Positions 1-10,799 of a stretch of DNA of 64,000 nucleotides are shown one piece after another. Each line of letters begins with the position of its first letter. Within the stretch, counting starts at the first letter, position 1. The DNA is from Cryptomeria japonica (lineage: Eukaryota > Streptophyta > Pinopsida > Cupressales > Cupressaceae), in the NCBI RefSeq assembly GCF_030272615.1, contig NC_081410.1:227636915-227700914 (forward strand), written 5' to 3'. Under the pieces are notes generated by a model that was given only the letters and a program-made list of their open reading frames with translations, was not told the origin of the DNA and ran no database searches. The translations under genes and the position numbers were made by a program.

Positions 1-1
1 T

Positions 2-277
2 CAAGGACTCAACAAGGAAATTCAGAAGAACAATGTTACTTGCTATGCATGCAACAAAATAGGGAATATTGCCAAATATTGTACAAGAAAGAATACACCG
101 GAAGGGGATGACACATCAAATGAGAAAGGAAAGCAAAAGGTTGATGAGATTTGGCAGGGTTATGCTAAACAATAGATTAGGAAGTCTCAAGATCAATCGA
201 CAGAGGTAAATTCTTTGGTTACTCAACCGACGGAGTAGAATGTTCTTGCATCGATAGGAAACTTATCCGATAACTAA
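2..277 (+). pseudogene. Gag C-terminal fragment with degenerate zinc knuckle
   Basis: One frame reads through a CCHC-type knuckle at 41-82 (CYACNKIGNIAKYC). The usual histidine after the glycine is asparagine, so zinc binding is probably lost. A short polar tail follows, ending at TAA 275-277. There are in-frame TAG codons at about 172 and 237. The tail resembles the gag tail of the element at 15838-23574, where the knuckle is intact and the stop sits at the equivalent hairpin. The role in the family is nucleocapsid-like RNA binding. Only the last 90 or so codons lie in the window. Confidence 0.7.
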
Positions 278-298
278 GGCTTTAGCCTTAGGGGGAGG
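274..298 (+). promoter_or_regulatory. Hairpin at gag stop codon followed by purine tract
   Basis: The arms CTAAGGCT (274-281) and AGCCTTAG (284-291) are perfect inverted copies. The gag stop TAA lies inside the left arm, and GGGGAGG follows directly at 292-298. The homologous place in copy 2 (18307-18330) has the same hairpin with one base pair changed on both arms. A role in translation past gag or as a second plus-strand primer is inference. Confidence 0.6.
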
Positions 299-656
299 AA
301 AATTAATGACAGATCCGGCATTGCCCCTGATAGAGGTCTGAAAGCTTGTTTCAGATCTTGGTGAAGACAGTTTGGAGATTCACCGACGCTAAGATAATGG
401 ATTTTGTATCCGGTATCATATGCCGACATGCATTAATATCAATGGGAAATTAGTGTTTCATAGATTAAAAGGGATAAGTTGCTTCATTTCTGATCACACA
501 ACACTCAGAGAGAAGCAGAGCGAGTTTAAGGTGATCAAGGCAATTAAAAGCATTTTATATCGATTTCCAGTATCTCTGTGGATTTATCAAAGGTTTTCAC
601 TAACTTTGGTTGTGAGGTATTTTCTCTGTTTTGATGCTATTTTTTTTGAAATCGGA

Positions 657-3600
657 ATGGCTTCTATATTTTCTCTCGCTCTGGCTGATGTGGATGTCCC
701 TGTTGTGGTGGATATTAAGGATTGTCTACATCCATAATTCAAACAATACCCTCAAATTGCAAAGGTCGATGACTCTATCGGCGCATTTTCTAGGGTTCCT
801 GATAGAGTTATTTATGTGGAAGATGTGAGAGCATATATTCATTGCACTCTAGAGGATATGGGTTCATCAAAGATTAAATCAATGTATCTGTCTACTTTGC
901 TGAACACGGATGGATTGATTAAACTAGAATTTCAAAATCTGAAGGATCAGGGTTTCACCGACATTCTGGAGATGCTCAAGTTCGAGGATGAGATGATTCG
1001 GTATTGATGCAGTCAAGGCAGGGATATCCAATGAAGGATAGCCCAACCTTGCAACTTAACACATAATCCATGCAAAGAATATCGGTAACTGGTAACTAGG
1101 TGCCAGAGATAGTGGGATGAACAACCGATAACAACACAGAACACATAACCGGTAAACAATGTGAATGAATCTTATTACAATCTGGAGAATTATACATGCC
1201 ACATGCTGGATTATTGTCCAGGATACAAACAATTCTTACAATGCAATTACAAGATCCACAGATCGTCCACATATCAAATCAGCTTCTGGTAACAGTCTGT
1301 CAGTTTTATCCTAATCCAGACCTCAGCCTTCTAGCCTCAGTCCTACCAGATCAGAATCGCGTTGGTTCTACATCTTCGCACAATCTCAAAGCTTTATCTT
1401 CAATATTCTAACTTCCCCCCCTTAAATGATTCACAAGCTTCTATTTATACCATTTGCAAATAATTACAACTAAATCAAGTCGGCCCAAAGACCAACCAGT
1501 TGATGAAACGTGCAACGGTAATATGTCAGCTCAAATCACTAAGAACAATCTCCAAATCATAAAACGATGCACAAACCTCTAGGAATACCGGCCGAGGCCA
1601 AAAGAAAAATCTCCAATGATCTGCAAGTCACGGAGATCAGCTGCAATCTGAAATCATCTTATCTCAACATACAACCAAGCTAACTGGTAAGAACACATCA
1701 ACTAGGACAATACCAGAATCCACATCTCACTGGAAACAAAGACAAATGCTATGAAACTCGAACATGATAAAGAACACGAACACAAGGGAATAAACCCAAA
1801 ACCATAATGCTAAACACTCAAACATGAAGAAATTCCATGCTCTCAAGCAATTCCACTAAAAACTGCCCAACCGGTAAGAACTAGACTGGTACTCCTGTAT
1901 CACTAGGTATGTGATGAGCCGAGTTCATGACGAGTTCATGCGGCTTGAATAGCCCTATAAAATCACCAAGGAGGCGATTTGTGCTATCACTGACTTACCC
2001 TAGGTCAGACAGACATCAAGTAGGATGAAGATTCTGAACAATGAGGTGAACAAGCTAACCGGTGCCACCTCTGATAATCGATCGATGCAGATTAGCACTA
2101 TCAAAGATAAAGTTGTTCAATTTTCAAGCATGGTAATTGGATACAAGGTAACTCAATCAAATCGGTTGAACTCTGTTTCTAGATCCTGTATTTTCTGTGC
2201 ACACAAGATGGTGAAAGAAAATGAGAAATATGGTCTTTGTCAGTGGATGTGTGATGAGTTGATTCTAATTTGGGAAAGATTAAGGGAAATAAGAAAGGTA
2301 CATTCTAGTATGGAAATCTCATTGTCTATTTGATGCTTTTCTTTTTGAATGAGATATCAGGATCGGGTAAGAGGCAATGGGCCTTTGATATACTAGTAGG
2401 TAAACAGATCAAGGATGCATTGAGAAACTTGGGACAGGACAGAGACTCCATTTTGTGGGGTTATTTCAAAGAATTTCAAAAAGTTATGAAGGGGGAAAGG
2501 ATCCCTAAGCATATTGTTGATAAATACTCTACCGACATATGCTTCATGGTGAAAAAGGATGAAATTTTGATGGAGGCAATGCAGCCTAGGACTATCTAGG
2601 TTACTGAGATGGGCTATGAGGTTGATGCATAGATCTTGGACCTTTATGCCAAGATGCTTATAGATGCCCCGGTTGATGAGAAGAAGAAAACATTTGGAAC
2701 ACCTAAGCAGAAGGAATCTGAGGTGAAGATTGGTTTCGACAAGAAGAAAAGGGAAGGGCAAATCAAGAAAGTTGGACAGGTTGTCCAAAAGATGTCCTCT
2801 GAAATCAAATAAATCATTGGTTTGGCAGAGACATCTCCTCCGACAGTTGTTCAGGCTTCTCCGTTAGTAGGAATCAGTAAGGGTTTATCTAAGAGGAATA
2901 AACTAGAAACATTTATTGCTCCTGTTGAATCTGGTTCTGAGTCTGAGGAAGAAATCTCGAAGATTCCTAAGATCTATATGAAGATTCAGAGGAAGAAGCC
3001 CGAGAAAGGGAAGCTACAGAAATCCACTGTCACTCCTTCGGTAGCTTAGAAGAAAATTTTGAAGGAGAGGAAGCCTACTGGGAAAAGGAAACCGGCCAAG
3101 GAGTCTGCTCCCACCCCCGGTAAGAAGAAGAGATCAGATTTAGATATTGCTCTTGAATCTGGTAAAAGTGTAAAGGTTTTCGCTTCTCTTTTTGTTGTTG
3201 AATTGATTGATTAGATCACAAAAGATGGTATTCTGAGTAACATACACCACTATTATGGTGATATGGATGATAAGGAACAAAAGGAGATTGAGGAATCACT
3301 TTTGTTATATTTAGACATATATAAGAAAGCATTAATTGAAATTGAGACTCAAATACCGACAAATTTGTATGATAAGTTAGATGCTAGGAGGTAATCGACT
3401 ATTAAGGAGGATAAGCACATTAAGATTTAGGAATTTCTAACTGTTTGTGGTGCTATAACTGATGAAGAGATGTAGTAGTGTCTAGAGTTTGCTAATAAAA
3501 CAATTTTCCGTAGTACACATGGGCATATAAGTCTTATGGTGGAAAGAGTAAATGAAATTGTGAAGGAAACTCATGAGGCTTGGGTTAAATTCTTTGTGGA

Positions 3601-4794
3601 TAAACCAGGTTTCTTTACATTACCGGATATTCAGCCTAAGTCTAAGATTCTAGACATCCCGGTTGATGCTAAAGGTAAAGGTATACTAGGTAGAGATCCA
3701 TTGGTTTTGGAAGGAAAAACATCTGAGGGCATTCCTTCGGTAATTACACTTGTACAAGATGTTGAGATCAATAAACTAGTAGATAATCCTCTGATAATTG
3801 ATGTCAATATAGTTGAAGTTCATAAGGTTGAGGCATTGGAAATAACTGCACCAAGTGGTGAAGCCACCGGTGATGAGGAGGTAAAGGATAAAGTAGATCA
3901 GAAGACAAAAGGTCAAGTTGATCAAACTAAGGTCCGGGTACTGGCACCTTCACCAGTTGTTGGTCCCTCATTGTTGGCACTTGACTCATCCAGTCAAGAT
4001 GACTTTGGTCATCTTGGAAATAAGAAAATTGAGCAACTGAGAAGTTTTGAATTGATGTTTGTTGCAACTCAGAAATTAAGGAAAGAAGGGTTAGAAGATA
4101 AGCAGGTTATTGAGCAAGCTGATCCTATTTTGCAGTAGCTTGCATCAGAATGCAAGATTGATCAGGTAGCTAGTCCATCTGGTAAGTTGAAAGGTTTGAC
4201 TAAGCACATTTCCAAAGAGTATAAAACTCTTTAACAAGTATCAAACCGATAGTCAGTGGAAGGTATAATGCAACTAGGAAGGTCACCTGTGATAACATGA
4301 TCACATCCAACAAGGTTAAGCTAACAGATGAGATGAAAAGGATTGATGAGGCTCTTTGTCGAATATACCAGTCTTGCACTAACACAACAAAACTAACAAC
4401 AAACCTGGATAAAAAGGTTAAGGAGGATAAGGACAAGTTGGAACAACTTGTATTTAGTTTTGATGGTACTGAATCATTGACCAACACGGTTGATGGTCAG
4501 ATTTTTCTTTTTGAGTCTGAAATTTCAGCCCTGGAGAAGGTAAAAGACAAGTTAATTCGGTGGGCCAAAGAGTTGAGAGTTTTGGTAAGTCCCTGGATAA
4601 ATACTTTGTTACTTCATAAGCGGGAATGTATGGAACATATGAGCTTGCCCACACCGACAACCCTAACAGAGGAATAATTGCACGCTTACATTCTGAATGG
4701 GTTTGTATCTATTTTGGGAACTTTGAAATCCAACTGGGATACTTATTTGGAATTTTTGAAGGGTGCTTTTTCAAATATTTTCAAGTATATCTAG
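657..4794 (+). pseudogene. ORF2 of pol-less LTR element, copy 1 (decayed)
   Basis: I do not recognise this protein. The start at ATG 657 (MAS...) matches the MAS start of copy 2 at 18754. The reading runs 657-1004, skips the solo LTR, and resumes exactly in frame at 1911. It shifts frame near 2300-2340 and again near 4240-4290, and probably ends at TAG 4792. Regions in order are an N-terminal globular part (about residues 1-150), a helical part with the shared KLTGATSD block, a part with YSTDICFMVKKDEILMEA that matches YEDDICFTIQADKFLMEA in copy 2, a lysine/acid-rich segment near 2650-3150, and a C-terminal coiled-coil-like part (4297-4790). There are more than ten internal stops, mostly TAG or TAA. 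There is no catalytic motif of pol, protease or envelope. Conservation between two diverged copies suggests it was once selected. Confidence 0.7.
1005..1905 (-). mobile_element. Solo LTR inserted in ORF2 of copy 1
   Basis: The 901-bp insert is flanked by the exact 5-bp target-site duplication GGTAT (1000-1004 and 1906-1910). Removing it plus one GGTAT restores the ORF2 frame, giving ...MIRY then VMSRVHDE, which aligns with copy 2. It begins TGATGCAG and ends ATCACTA, so the right end is not the usual CA. Its start resembles the LTR of the chromodomain element at 37509 (TGAAGCAG), and strand is assigned from that likeness. It has no coding capacity. Confidence 0.8.
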
Positions 4795-5033
4795 ATCCGG
4801 AAATCACATTTTGGTTTGTACAAAATTTCATTTCTTATTCTTTTTGCCCCGGGCTTTGGCAGTGTTGTCAAAGGGGGAGAAGTGGATGTGAAAAATGTCT
4901 AGGTACATAAGAAGTAATGTATAGCTCAGGGGGAGTAGTCTCCTAAGATCAGTTTTGGGAGATCAGTTTTTGGATGGGAACCGGTATAACACTTCAATGA
5001 TTCATTTTTCACATGAGTATTGCCATCAATGCC

Positions 5034-5045
5034 AAAGGGGGAGAT
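5034..5045 (+). other. Polypurine tract of copy 1
   Basis: AAAGGGGGAGAT stands immediately left of TGTTGGC, the first bases of the 3' LTR. The same tract precedes the 3' LTR of copy 2 and is typical of SIRE/Maximus-type copia elements, where it primes plus-strand DNA. Confidence 0.8.
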
Positions 5046-5940
5046 TGTTGGCAATTGACACTCATCCGGGTTATAAGTGTTGTCATTGATGGAAACACAC
5101 TTCATGGGAGATCTGGAAATCAAGGTAATGGACGTTCACTACACCGGCATTCAGGGAACCAACAAACTTGGAACCGGTATTCTAAGGCCGACATAGGTGA
5201 TTGATCCGGCAAGCGTGGAGGCAAAAACAGTCATATTGTTTTATGTTTATATTTTATTGGGACCGACAAGTGTCTTATCTTTTGTGATATGTTTGTAAGC
5301 CAACATAAGGCATTTGTGTTTATTCATGTAAATGGGTATATAAGTCAGTCTGGGTTAGGTCATTTTGTATGATGTGGATATATGGGAGATATAACAGATA
5401 AGTGATGTGAAAGTTTTGTGATGTTATCTTGACCGATAGAATGCGAATGTAAAGATCTACAATCAGTCTTGATTATTGGTCTAGAGGATTAGGAAGCGAT
5501 CTAAGATATCGATAAGGGAGGTTACAGTGTAACCGGTATAGATAGTGCTTTAACTAGAACTCATCCAGCATAGCAGATGCACATTCTGAGTTCAATTTTT
5601 GTTTGTAGTCTGGTATTTGGATCTGTAGTCAGTGAGGATCCTTTTGTGATGAATAATGTGCCTTCCTGCATGTGTAGGCCCCTCGTGTAATATTTATTTA
5701 TTTGGCCAGTGGATAGATATTGTGGGTCACCAATCCCACTGTGGATTTTCCTCTTTGAGGTTTTCCACATATAAATATCTATGTTATGGTTTTGATTCAT
5801 GTGGTTGCATTGATATTACTTGTTGTTACTTTCTTTTATGCATACCGGTTAATAAGTGGATTTGTTAATAAGGTTAAAATCACTCTAACCAGCAGAACAT
5901 TGATTCACCCCCCCCCCCCTTCTAGTGTTCTTGGATTCCA
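5046..5940 (+). repeat. 3' LTR of copy 1
   Basis: It starts TGTTGGCAATTG after the polypurine tract. It ends near ...GGATTCCA after a run of C (5907-5919), which is the usual terminal layout of LTRs in this window. It carries the CATTGATG box (5084-5091) and a shared TTTTCC...GGTTTTCCAC box near 5745-5768. The right border is placed by pattern only, because the following DNA is a minus-strand gag. Confidence 0.65.
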
Positions 5941-8020
5941 ATAGTCATATGCTTTGTGACCCTCTTCTCCATACTTAAAATAGGTTCCTCTTCCAAATCC
6001 TCTACCTGATTTTCCTCTACCTCTTGAATTTTGATCTCTAGAACCACATAAATCATCATATCTCTAATTTTTGTTGTTGCCTTGGTCTTCATTTTTTTAA
6101 TTTTTCTGATTTGAATCCTCATCCCAATCTCCATATGATCTTCCCTTTCTTTTCATCTTGTCCTCTTCCTTTTGCTTGTTCCCAAACCCCTTTTTCATTT
6201 TTTTTTTCAATCTTCAAGGCAAACTATTGTGCATCTTCCATTGTGTAAACTCTCACCAAATCCATCTCTTCTTGTATACTTTGTTAGGATAACCGGTGAA
6301 CAACTGAGAGGGGGGGCGGGGGTGAATTAGTTGTTGACATATTATATCAAATAATCCACTTAATAACCTTTAACTAGATCACATAAACATTAAGTACCAG
6401 AATAGTAGAAACAGATACCGGTAAGCAATAAAACAGATAATCAACACAATGCAACCATACCACATAACACCATGATTTGTACGTGGAAAACCCAGAAAGG
6501 GAAAAACTATAGTGGGAAGCCTACTGACAGTCAGATGATACTTCTGCCAAAAAGTATGTGATACAAAGAGGGGCCTACACATGCAGGAAGGCACACTTCC
6601 TAGAGCGTACTGCTCATTACAAAAAAGTCTCACTAACTACAAAGAGGTTATAACCACCTCAATATAAATGGACAACAATCTAGACTAATGAACTTCTAGA
6701 GATAGCATCTACCATGCCTGATTATAGTCCCCATTAAGCTCAATATCAGAGGCCTTTGACCTCTTCCTTAATCCCAATTTGATCACCTATGATCGACCAA
6801 ATATCCTTCGCATATGATGTTACATTCCATGACCACGATGCTTGATCTATAATGAGATCTTACATCATTTATACCAACCCTAAGACCTAAACTAATTAGG
6901 TCGGCCACCTAAAAGATATTACAATAAGATCATTACATATATCCATATTACAATGATATGCCATGTCGGCTTAAGACCAAAACAACAATAACCAAACCAA
7001 ATCGTAAATCATCCCGGTAACGTGTAGAGAACATGTTAACATGATACCAATCCATAACCTAGATAGGCACTAGACCTAATCTGGGTCCACCATGCCAAAG
7101 CAATGTCTTCAATCAATTGAGGCACAATCAAAGAACATATTCAGCATCCTGAATTCCATCTAGAAACCGCACCAACACAACTTATGCATCCTGTCAAGAT
7201 TTCTCAGTGAAAGCTCTACTGGTTAAACCTTAAACCAATGTCGGTATGGGTTTACAAGAGTGTATGATAGCATCCTATTACCAAATCAATACCAACTGAC
7301 CAAAACATGCTTCAGAAGCATGTAACACATAAAATCAAACATACTTCATTTATCCAAACATGCCGGAAGTGTCCAACAGATAGTCTCTTCTGCCGGTAAC
7401 ACTAGATCTTCTACCGGTAACCAAAACCTGTCTACCGGTAACAAACCATAACAACTAGTGTTGACATCAATGACAAAACATCAATGCAACACATAATCAA
7501 TTCATCCATAATGCCAACACACTTGGCTTCAACCCATTAATGTAATGGGCTACCTTCTCTTTGGTAGTCTATGAATGAGCAATCTAGGTCAAAATCTTAT
7601 GAAACTCTTTTGTATATTCCTGCACTATTCTTCCTTCTTATGGAACATCATTTTTTGTTTTCTTTCTCACTCTTGACAATACCCTCACCAAAGGATCATT
7701 CACAACTATTGTTGTTGCTACATCTTCTTCACCAATTATATCATATGCATTTTCTGTGGTTTCATCCTCTTCACTGCCAAGTTCTCTCCTTCTAACAAAA
7801 CCTCTTCTAATTTCTTATTGTAATGCTTCAACTCTCCTTCTCATGGCTCTGAAATCTTGACCATGAAAAACATTAGGAGGTTTTATACCTCCACTTCTAA
7901 CTCTTCCTCAACCCCTACCACATGGGGCTCCTCTTGCATACAATTTTCACAATACCCACAAACTCAATCTTGGTGCAAATTGCCTCCCTCCAATGAATCT
8001 TCCTACACACTCAAACTCAG
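5941..8020 (-). pseudogene. Ty3/gypsy-type gag remnant, split by a solo LTR
   Basis: On the minus strand from 8020 downwards, the frames give an RG-rich start, an acidic stretch with NPLVRVLSRVRKKTK-like residues (7590-7800), and then EEMDLVRVYTMEDA followed by FALKIE (about 6270-6215). Next comes a GRGKSGRGFGRGTYFKYGEEGHKAYDYW knuckle region, of which only parts remain (6010-5945). The knuckle has lost cysteines to tyrosine. Gag of this kind coats genomic RNA in virus-like particles. Pol would continue left of copy 1 and is not in the window. The reading is interrupted by the solo LTR at 6282-7519 and by stops. The family assignment rests on the gag style only. Confidence 0.55.
6282..7519 (-). 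mobile_element. Solo LTR inside the gypsy gag
   Basis: The 1,238-bp insert begins TGTTAGG and ends GCCAACA. Near-identical 5-bp flanks, TACTT (6277-6281) and CACTT (7520-7524), look like an aged target-site duplication. The gag reading continues on both sides. The G-run at 6311-6316 next to GTGAATTAG, and the box at about 6480-6510, are LTR hallmarks shared with the other families here and give the minus orientation. Confidence 0.75.
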
Positions 8021-8021
8021 C

Positions 8022-8039
8022 CTGGTTTGATACCATCAA
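8022..8039 (-). other. Probable primer binding site of the gypsy-type element
   Basis: The minus strand reads TTGATGGTATCAAACCAG, close to the initiator-methionine tRNA complement (TGGTATCAGAGC). It sits directly inside the LTR edge at 8040. Confidence 0.5.
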
Positions 8040-8759
8040 TGCAACAAGCAATGAGTTCAACCTACAAAATCAAATTTTAACAACACTAAAACAAAGATTC
8101 TCTATTTAGTAACAGAGAAATAAAATTTATTCCATTCAAACTACAAATGCCTTATTACATTTGTGGTTTTGAACTATGGACTCCCTCTCTCTGTAAAATT
8201 TATTAATTATACATCATTAGTTCTACATAATATGAACATAGTCTATTTGAGTTCTGGGACTTTATTCTCCAATGTAGTGCTTCTATCTTTGGTTGGTCTT
8301 TATTAATACTTTTGCACTCTTCCTACCCTCATACTACACAACCCATCTTCCTTCACACCTTTACTTAGTTCTTTCCTTTGTCCTATAGTGGAGTTTCCTC
8401 ACTATTTTTGGTATCTCACAACCTATGTTTCTTCAGTGCCCTCTCACAGTCCCTAATCTTGTTCTCTTTCCAATGCAACCCAAGTCATATTATTCATCTA
8501 GTCGTATCACTCAACTGATACTTCTCTATTTTTTTTCTTCCTCTTACACACTTTTCCCTTTTCTATGTCTTAGTAAAGTAAAAGTTTTTCATTCCCTTCC
8601 TCTCCTATACTCTCTACTACCTAGATGGCATTTGTGTATTGCATTTCATTAGTTGCAATGCATTCTAACTAGTCTTCTTGGTGACTTTTCTGCTCCTCCT
8701 CCTACTTCCAATCGATCTCTCTCTTTTTCTCACTTAATCAGTTTGCAAGAGGGATTGCA
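8040..8759 (-). repeat. 5' LTR (partial) of the gypsy-type element
   Basis: On the minus strand the LTR ends ...TTGTTGCA at 8040, adjoining the primer site. The block is T/C-rich and non-coding. It is cut at 8759/8760 by the LTR of the copia element to the right, so its other end is not identifiable. Confidence 0.45.
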
Positions 8760-10380
8760 TGTTGAACACACCACAAGACTCATAGGAGGGGGGTGAATTA
8801 GTCTTGACCAACTCCTTAAACTTATTTAATCACAAGTACTTGCCAATTATCATTACCCAACTAAACACCAATTCAAGATGAAACAAAAACTACCAAATGC
8901 ATGAATACCAGAATTTTATGTGGAAAACCCAATGTGAGAAAAAACCATGGTGAGAATCACACTCACGATATAAATAAATGACTACAAAGTTTTAGGCTCA
9001 AGCTCAAGGTAGCTCTCACTAATGTTGATTTGAACTTGCAAGATAAGGCACACAACCTTAGGGCAAGATACAATGGACTTGTAGATTGAAGCTCACTACT
9101 CTAGGGCAAGATACAAAAGACTTGCAGTATTGTGATGCACAATACTAGGGCAAGATGTAGATCTACACAAGCTGCCAAAAGGACTCACTATCTTTTGACA
9201 GACACAAAGAAAAGATGAATTGAATTGAATTGAATTGAATCTCCTTATCATAAACACATCACAAACTAATTTTCACACTTTTTGTTCCATACATATACTT
9301 CTATATCATCCTCAATCAATCCACACTGCAATTCACACATCTACACATCAATTTATATCAACTTCTTCACCATTTCACTCAACTAGGTCAACCACAAGCA
9401 AAGTGAACATAAATTACACAAAATTGACCACCATGAGAAATTGTGATAATTGTGATGCACTCTAGGAGATAAAGGGGACCCAAATACATCACATGTCTTT
9501 CTAAGTTGATTCCAATGAGCCGCACTCACCAATGCATCATCCAAAGTCAACATTAAAGATAATGTGTAGATAAACAACCAAGCACATTAACAAGTCACCC
9601 CAAATATATTATCCAATACAAATAACTCAATGTGGATCTTCACACACCACAATAAGACACATAACAACACTTTAACTCAACCTCCAATGCATATATAGAC
9701 CAAAATAATATGATCCAAATAGATCCAATTGAGCCGACTAGAGATAAATAAAATAGATAACGCCAAACCACATATCAACACATCTTTACTTGGGTAGAAA
9801 ACCAATACTTGCATTTTGAACTTGAACGCTACATGAGCAATATGAACATGTCTTCAATGTTGCAACATTTGAACCAACATTGTGGAACATTATTCAGGCC
9901 AGTCTTGGTAGTTGACCTCACTATCAACAGACTGCAATAAACAACTTCAACATTTGAATAACTAAGAACACAAAAACGTAATAGTGAAACATCTACAAAG
10001 CATACACATTAAATACAAAACTGTAGGACATCAACTGCAAAGCTAGAGGAATGCAGAGCATTCTCCCTTGAAGACTTTAAATACTCTTTCCTACACATTT
10101 AAATTTTATTTACTACCACCTTCCAAAAACACCACATACTCAATCAACATCACCACCAGACATCATAACATCTAAACACTCATTTCTGGACCATACATAA
10201 CAAGCAATAATTAGATTGACAATAATGACCACAACTGTACTAAAAACTCAGCTAAACATCTACAACTTTCTCTTCCCCTTTGTCATCAATACACATAAGT
10301 GTGACATTAATGACAACACCAACAATATTCCATGACAAGAAGTTTTACATCAATGACAACATGAACTCATGTTTCCAACA
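8760..10380 (-). repeat. 3' LTR of copia element C
   Basis: It begins TGTTGAAC at 8760 and ends TTCCAACA at 10380 on the plus strand. A G-run followed by GTGAATTAG (8788-8801) marks the LTR end. It holds the GGAAAACCCA...GAAAAAACCATGGTGAGAA box (8921-8958) and a (GAATT)n run at 9217-9240. No gene is seen inside. Confidence 0.7.
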
Positions 10381-10399
10381 AGCTCCCTCTTTTTCATTC
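10381..10399 (-). other. Polypurine tract of element C
   Basis: The minus strand reads AATGAAAAAGAGGGAGCT directly before the LTR start TGTTGGAA. The position and purine content fit the plus-strand primer of a copia element. Confidence 0.7.
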
Positions 10400-10799
10400 A
10401 TGGCAACACTTGTGCTACCAATTAGCAATAGATTCTCCAACTCTAACCATCTCGCCCTTTGTCATTGATGGCAACACTTGTACTACCAATTAGCAATATA
10501 CTCTCCAACTTCAACTCTCTCCCCTTTTGTCATCAAAGACAAAAGGCACAACACTTCAAACCACTTTTTCAAATAGTATCTCCCTTTAGGTATATCTCTG
10601 ATATCTAGAACACTCCCCTTGTTAGAGATATCTCTTTTTAACACATATTTTCCTACAACTAGGAAACCACAACCTTCATTGCTCTCCTTGAGAGAAACCA
10701 CCACACCAATCTAGGAGACAAAAGATACACTTTGAATACCCCCTTGAAAAAATACACCACTCTTCTGCATCTAATTTGAAGTAGGAAGGGCAATAAACC

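Larger units (their letters stand above)
1..5940 (+). mobile_element. Pol-less gag/ORF2 LTR retroelement, copy 1 (5' part outside window)
   Basis: The order is gag zinc knuckle, gag stop, leader, long ORF2, polypurine tract and 3' LTR. The same order is seen in the complete element at 15838-23574, and the ORF2 proteins align along most of their length. No protease, integrase, reverse transcriptase or RNase H can be read between gag and the polypurine tract. The 5' LTR and the start of gag lie left of base 1. A solo LTR (1005-1905) interrupts ORF2. The 3' LTR abuts a minus-strand gypsy gag at about 5940, so this element probably inserted into that gag. Several in-frame stops and two frameshifts show that it is dead. 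Confidence 0.8.

Noticed and set aside
9217..9240. (GAATT)n run as a possible satellite
   Set aside because: Only about five units inside an LTR; a simple microsatellite.
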